Positions 5,290 to 5,716 of a DNA stretch of 5,716 nt are shown piece by piece. The number at the start of each line of letters is the position of its first letter. The first letter of the stretch is position 1. Made by a program: the position numbers and the translations under genes. The notes beneath the pieces were generated by a model. The model made no database searches. It was not told where the DNA came from and saw only the letters and a program-made list of their open reading frames with translations. Source of the stretch: Candidatus Aenigmatarchaeota archaeon (GTDB lineage Archaea > Aenigmatarchaeota > Aenigmatarchaeia > QMZP01 > JACQNV01); NCBI GenBank assembly GCA_016202865.1, contig JACQNV010000055.1:1-5716 (forward strand), written 5' to 3'.

Positions 5290-5682
5290 CTAAACAACTA
5301 ACTTTTCAAATAGATTCTTGATGATAGACACTATCCTTTCTTTATTCAGCGTGACATAGTTCTTGTGTACCATGAATCCCTCATATGATATTTGGTTTCT
5401 ATAATCGCGCATCTGCTGGAGGAATACCCTTATTTGTTCGTCAAAAACATTTTCTTTGTAGAGAAAATCGATAAGTTCTTGGTGTGCGCCCTCGCCTTTT
5501 ATCTTAATCCCATCCCCTAAAGTTATAGCCTCCATCAATTTGTGGATTACATCATAATAGTCTAAGAGAGTATTGCTTGGATATTTTTCAGTGTCGGTTT
5601 TATCCAGCCTTTCTAAGGTCACCTCTGCCATCTTCTTTAGGGCCTCTGGCTTCTGCTTATCTGGCCTAACTTTCACAATCAC
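5290..5682 (-). CDS. HEPN-like protein, possibly 5'-truncated by the window edge
   Basis: At least 130 aa. It resembles small archaeal HEPN-type helical-bundle proteins, which bind or cleave RNA or partner nucleotidyltransferases. Supporting motifs are a tyrosine-rich helix (42-54), a Gly-Glu-Gly-Ala-His motif (63-67), and Arg-Asn-x3-Tyr-Glu-Gly (95-102). The last occupies the place of the catalytic RX4-6H motif, with Tyr100 where His would be, so RNase activity is doubtful. The start is uncertain. GTG at 5682 has GGAGG seven bases upstream. However, the frame stays open through 5715 with protein-like residues (from Asp-Ser-Val-Glu), so the true start may lie beyond the window. The product is cytoplasmic. 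The gene converges on the zinc-finger gene with a 4-nt gap. The HEPN call is from motif memory and is moderately sure. Confidence 0.7.
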   Translation of the reverse strand: MIVKVRPDKQKPEALKKMAEVTLERLDKTDTEKYPSNTLLDYYDVIHKLMEAITLGDGIKIKGEGAHQELIDFLYKENVFDEQIRVFLQQMRDYRNQISYEGFMVHKNYVTLNKERIVSIIKNLFEKLVV

Positions 5683-5716
5683 TTGAATCCCTCCAAAAAC
5701 CCGCTCAACACTATCC

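Overview
The window looks like DNA from an AT-rich archaeon, most likely a DPANN lineage such as Woesearchaeota or Pacearchaeota. This is an inference. The archaeal signs are an RPA/RFA1-type single-stranded-DNA-binding protein, archaeal TATA boxes placed for leaderless or short-leader transcripts, Shine-Dalgarno sites matching AGGAGGTGAT, and an N-glycosylation-rich surface protein with CARDB-like, thrombospondin-1-like and PGF-pre-PGF-like parts. No rRNA or other taxonomic marker is present.

From about 4015 down to 74, everything reads on the minus strand and appears to be a cell-surface cluster. In transcription order it holds: a 216-aa putative lipoprotein with a strong SD and highly biased codons; a 115-nt gap with a terminator-like stretch and a promoter wrapped in an inverted repeat; a 177-aa putative lipoprotein; a tightly coupled 161-aa putative lipoprotein with a second, C-terminal membrane segment; a 646-aa secreted, membrane-anchored surface glycoprotein; and a 62-aa soluble ORF coupled to it by an ATGA overlap. 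None of the three lipoproteins resembles a family I recognise. They share a long charged or amphipathic N-region, a short hydrophobic stretch and a Gly-Cys lipobox.

From 4016 to 4160 lies a divergent intergenic region with two separate perfect inverted repeats, one on each promoter. To its right, on the plus strand, is the RPA-like gene (4161-5123). It is followed by a 43-aa double zinc-finger gene (5154-5285) with its own near-ideal leaderless promoter. Converging on it with only 4 nt between stops is a minus-strand HEPN-like gene (5290 to at least 5682), whose reading frame stays open to the window's right edge. The RPA/zinc-finger/HEPN half looks like nucleic-acid housekeeping or regulation and has no obvious functional link to the surface cluster.

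The most promising material for something new is the three-lipoprotein plus glycoprotein cluster, especially its first gene, in which every arginine is AGA and most alanines are GCA.
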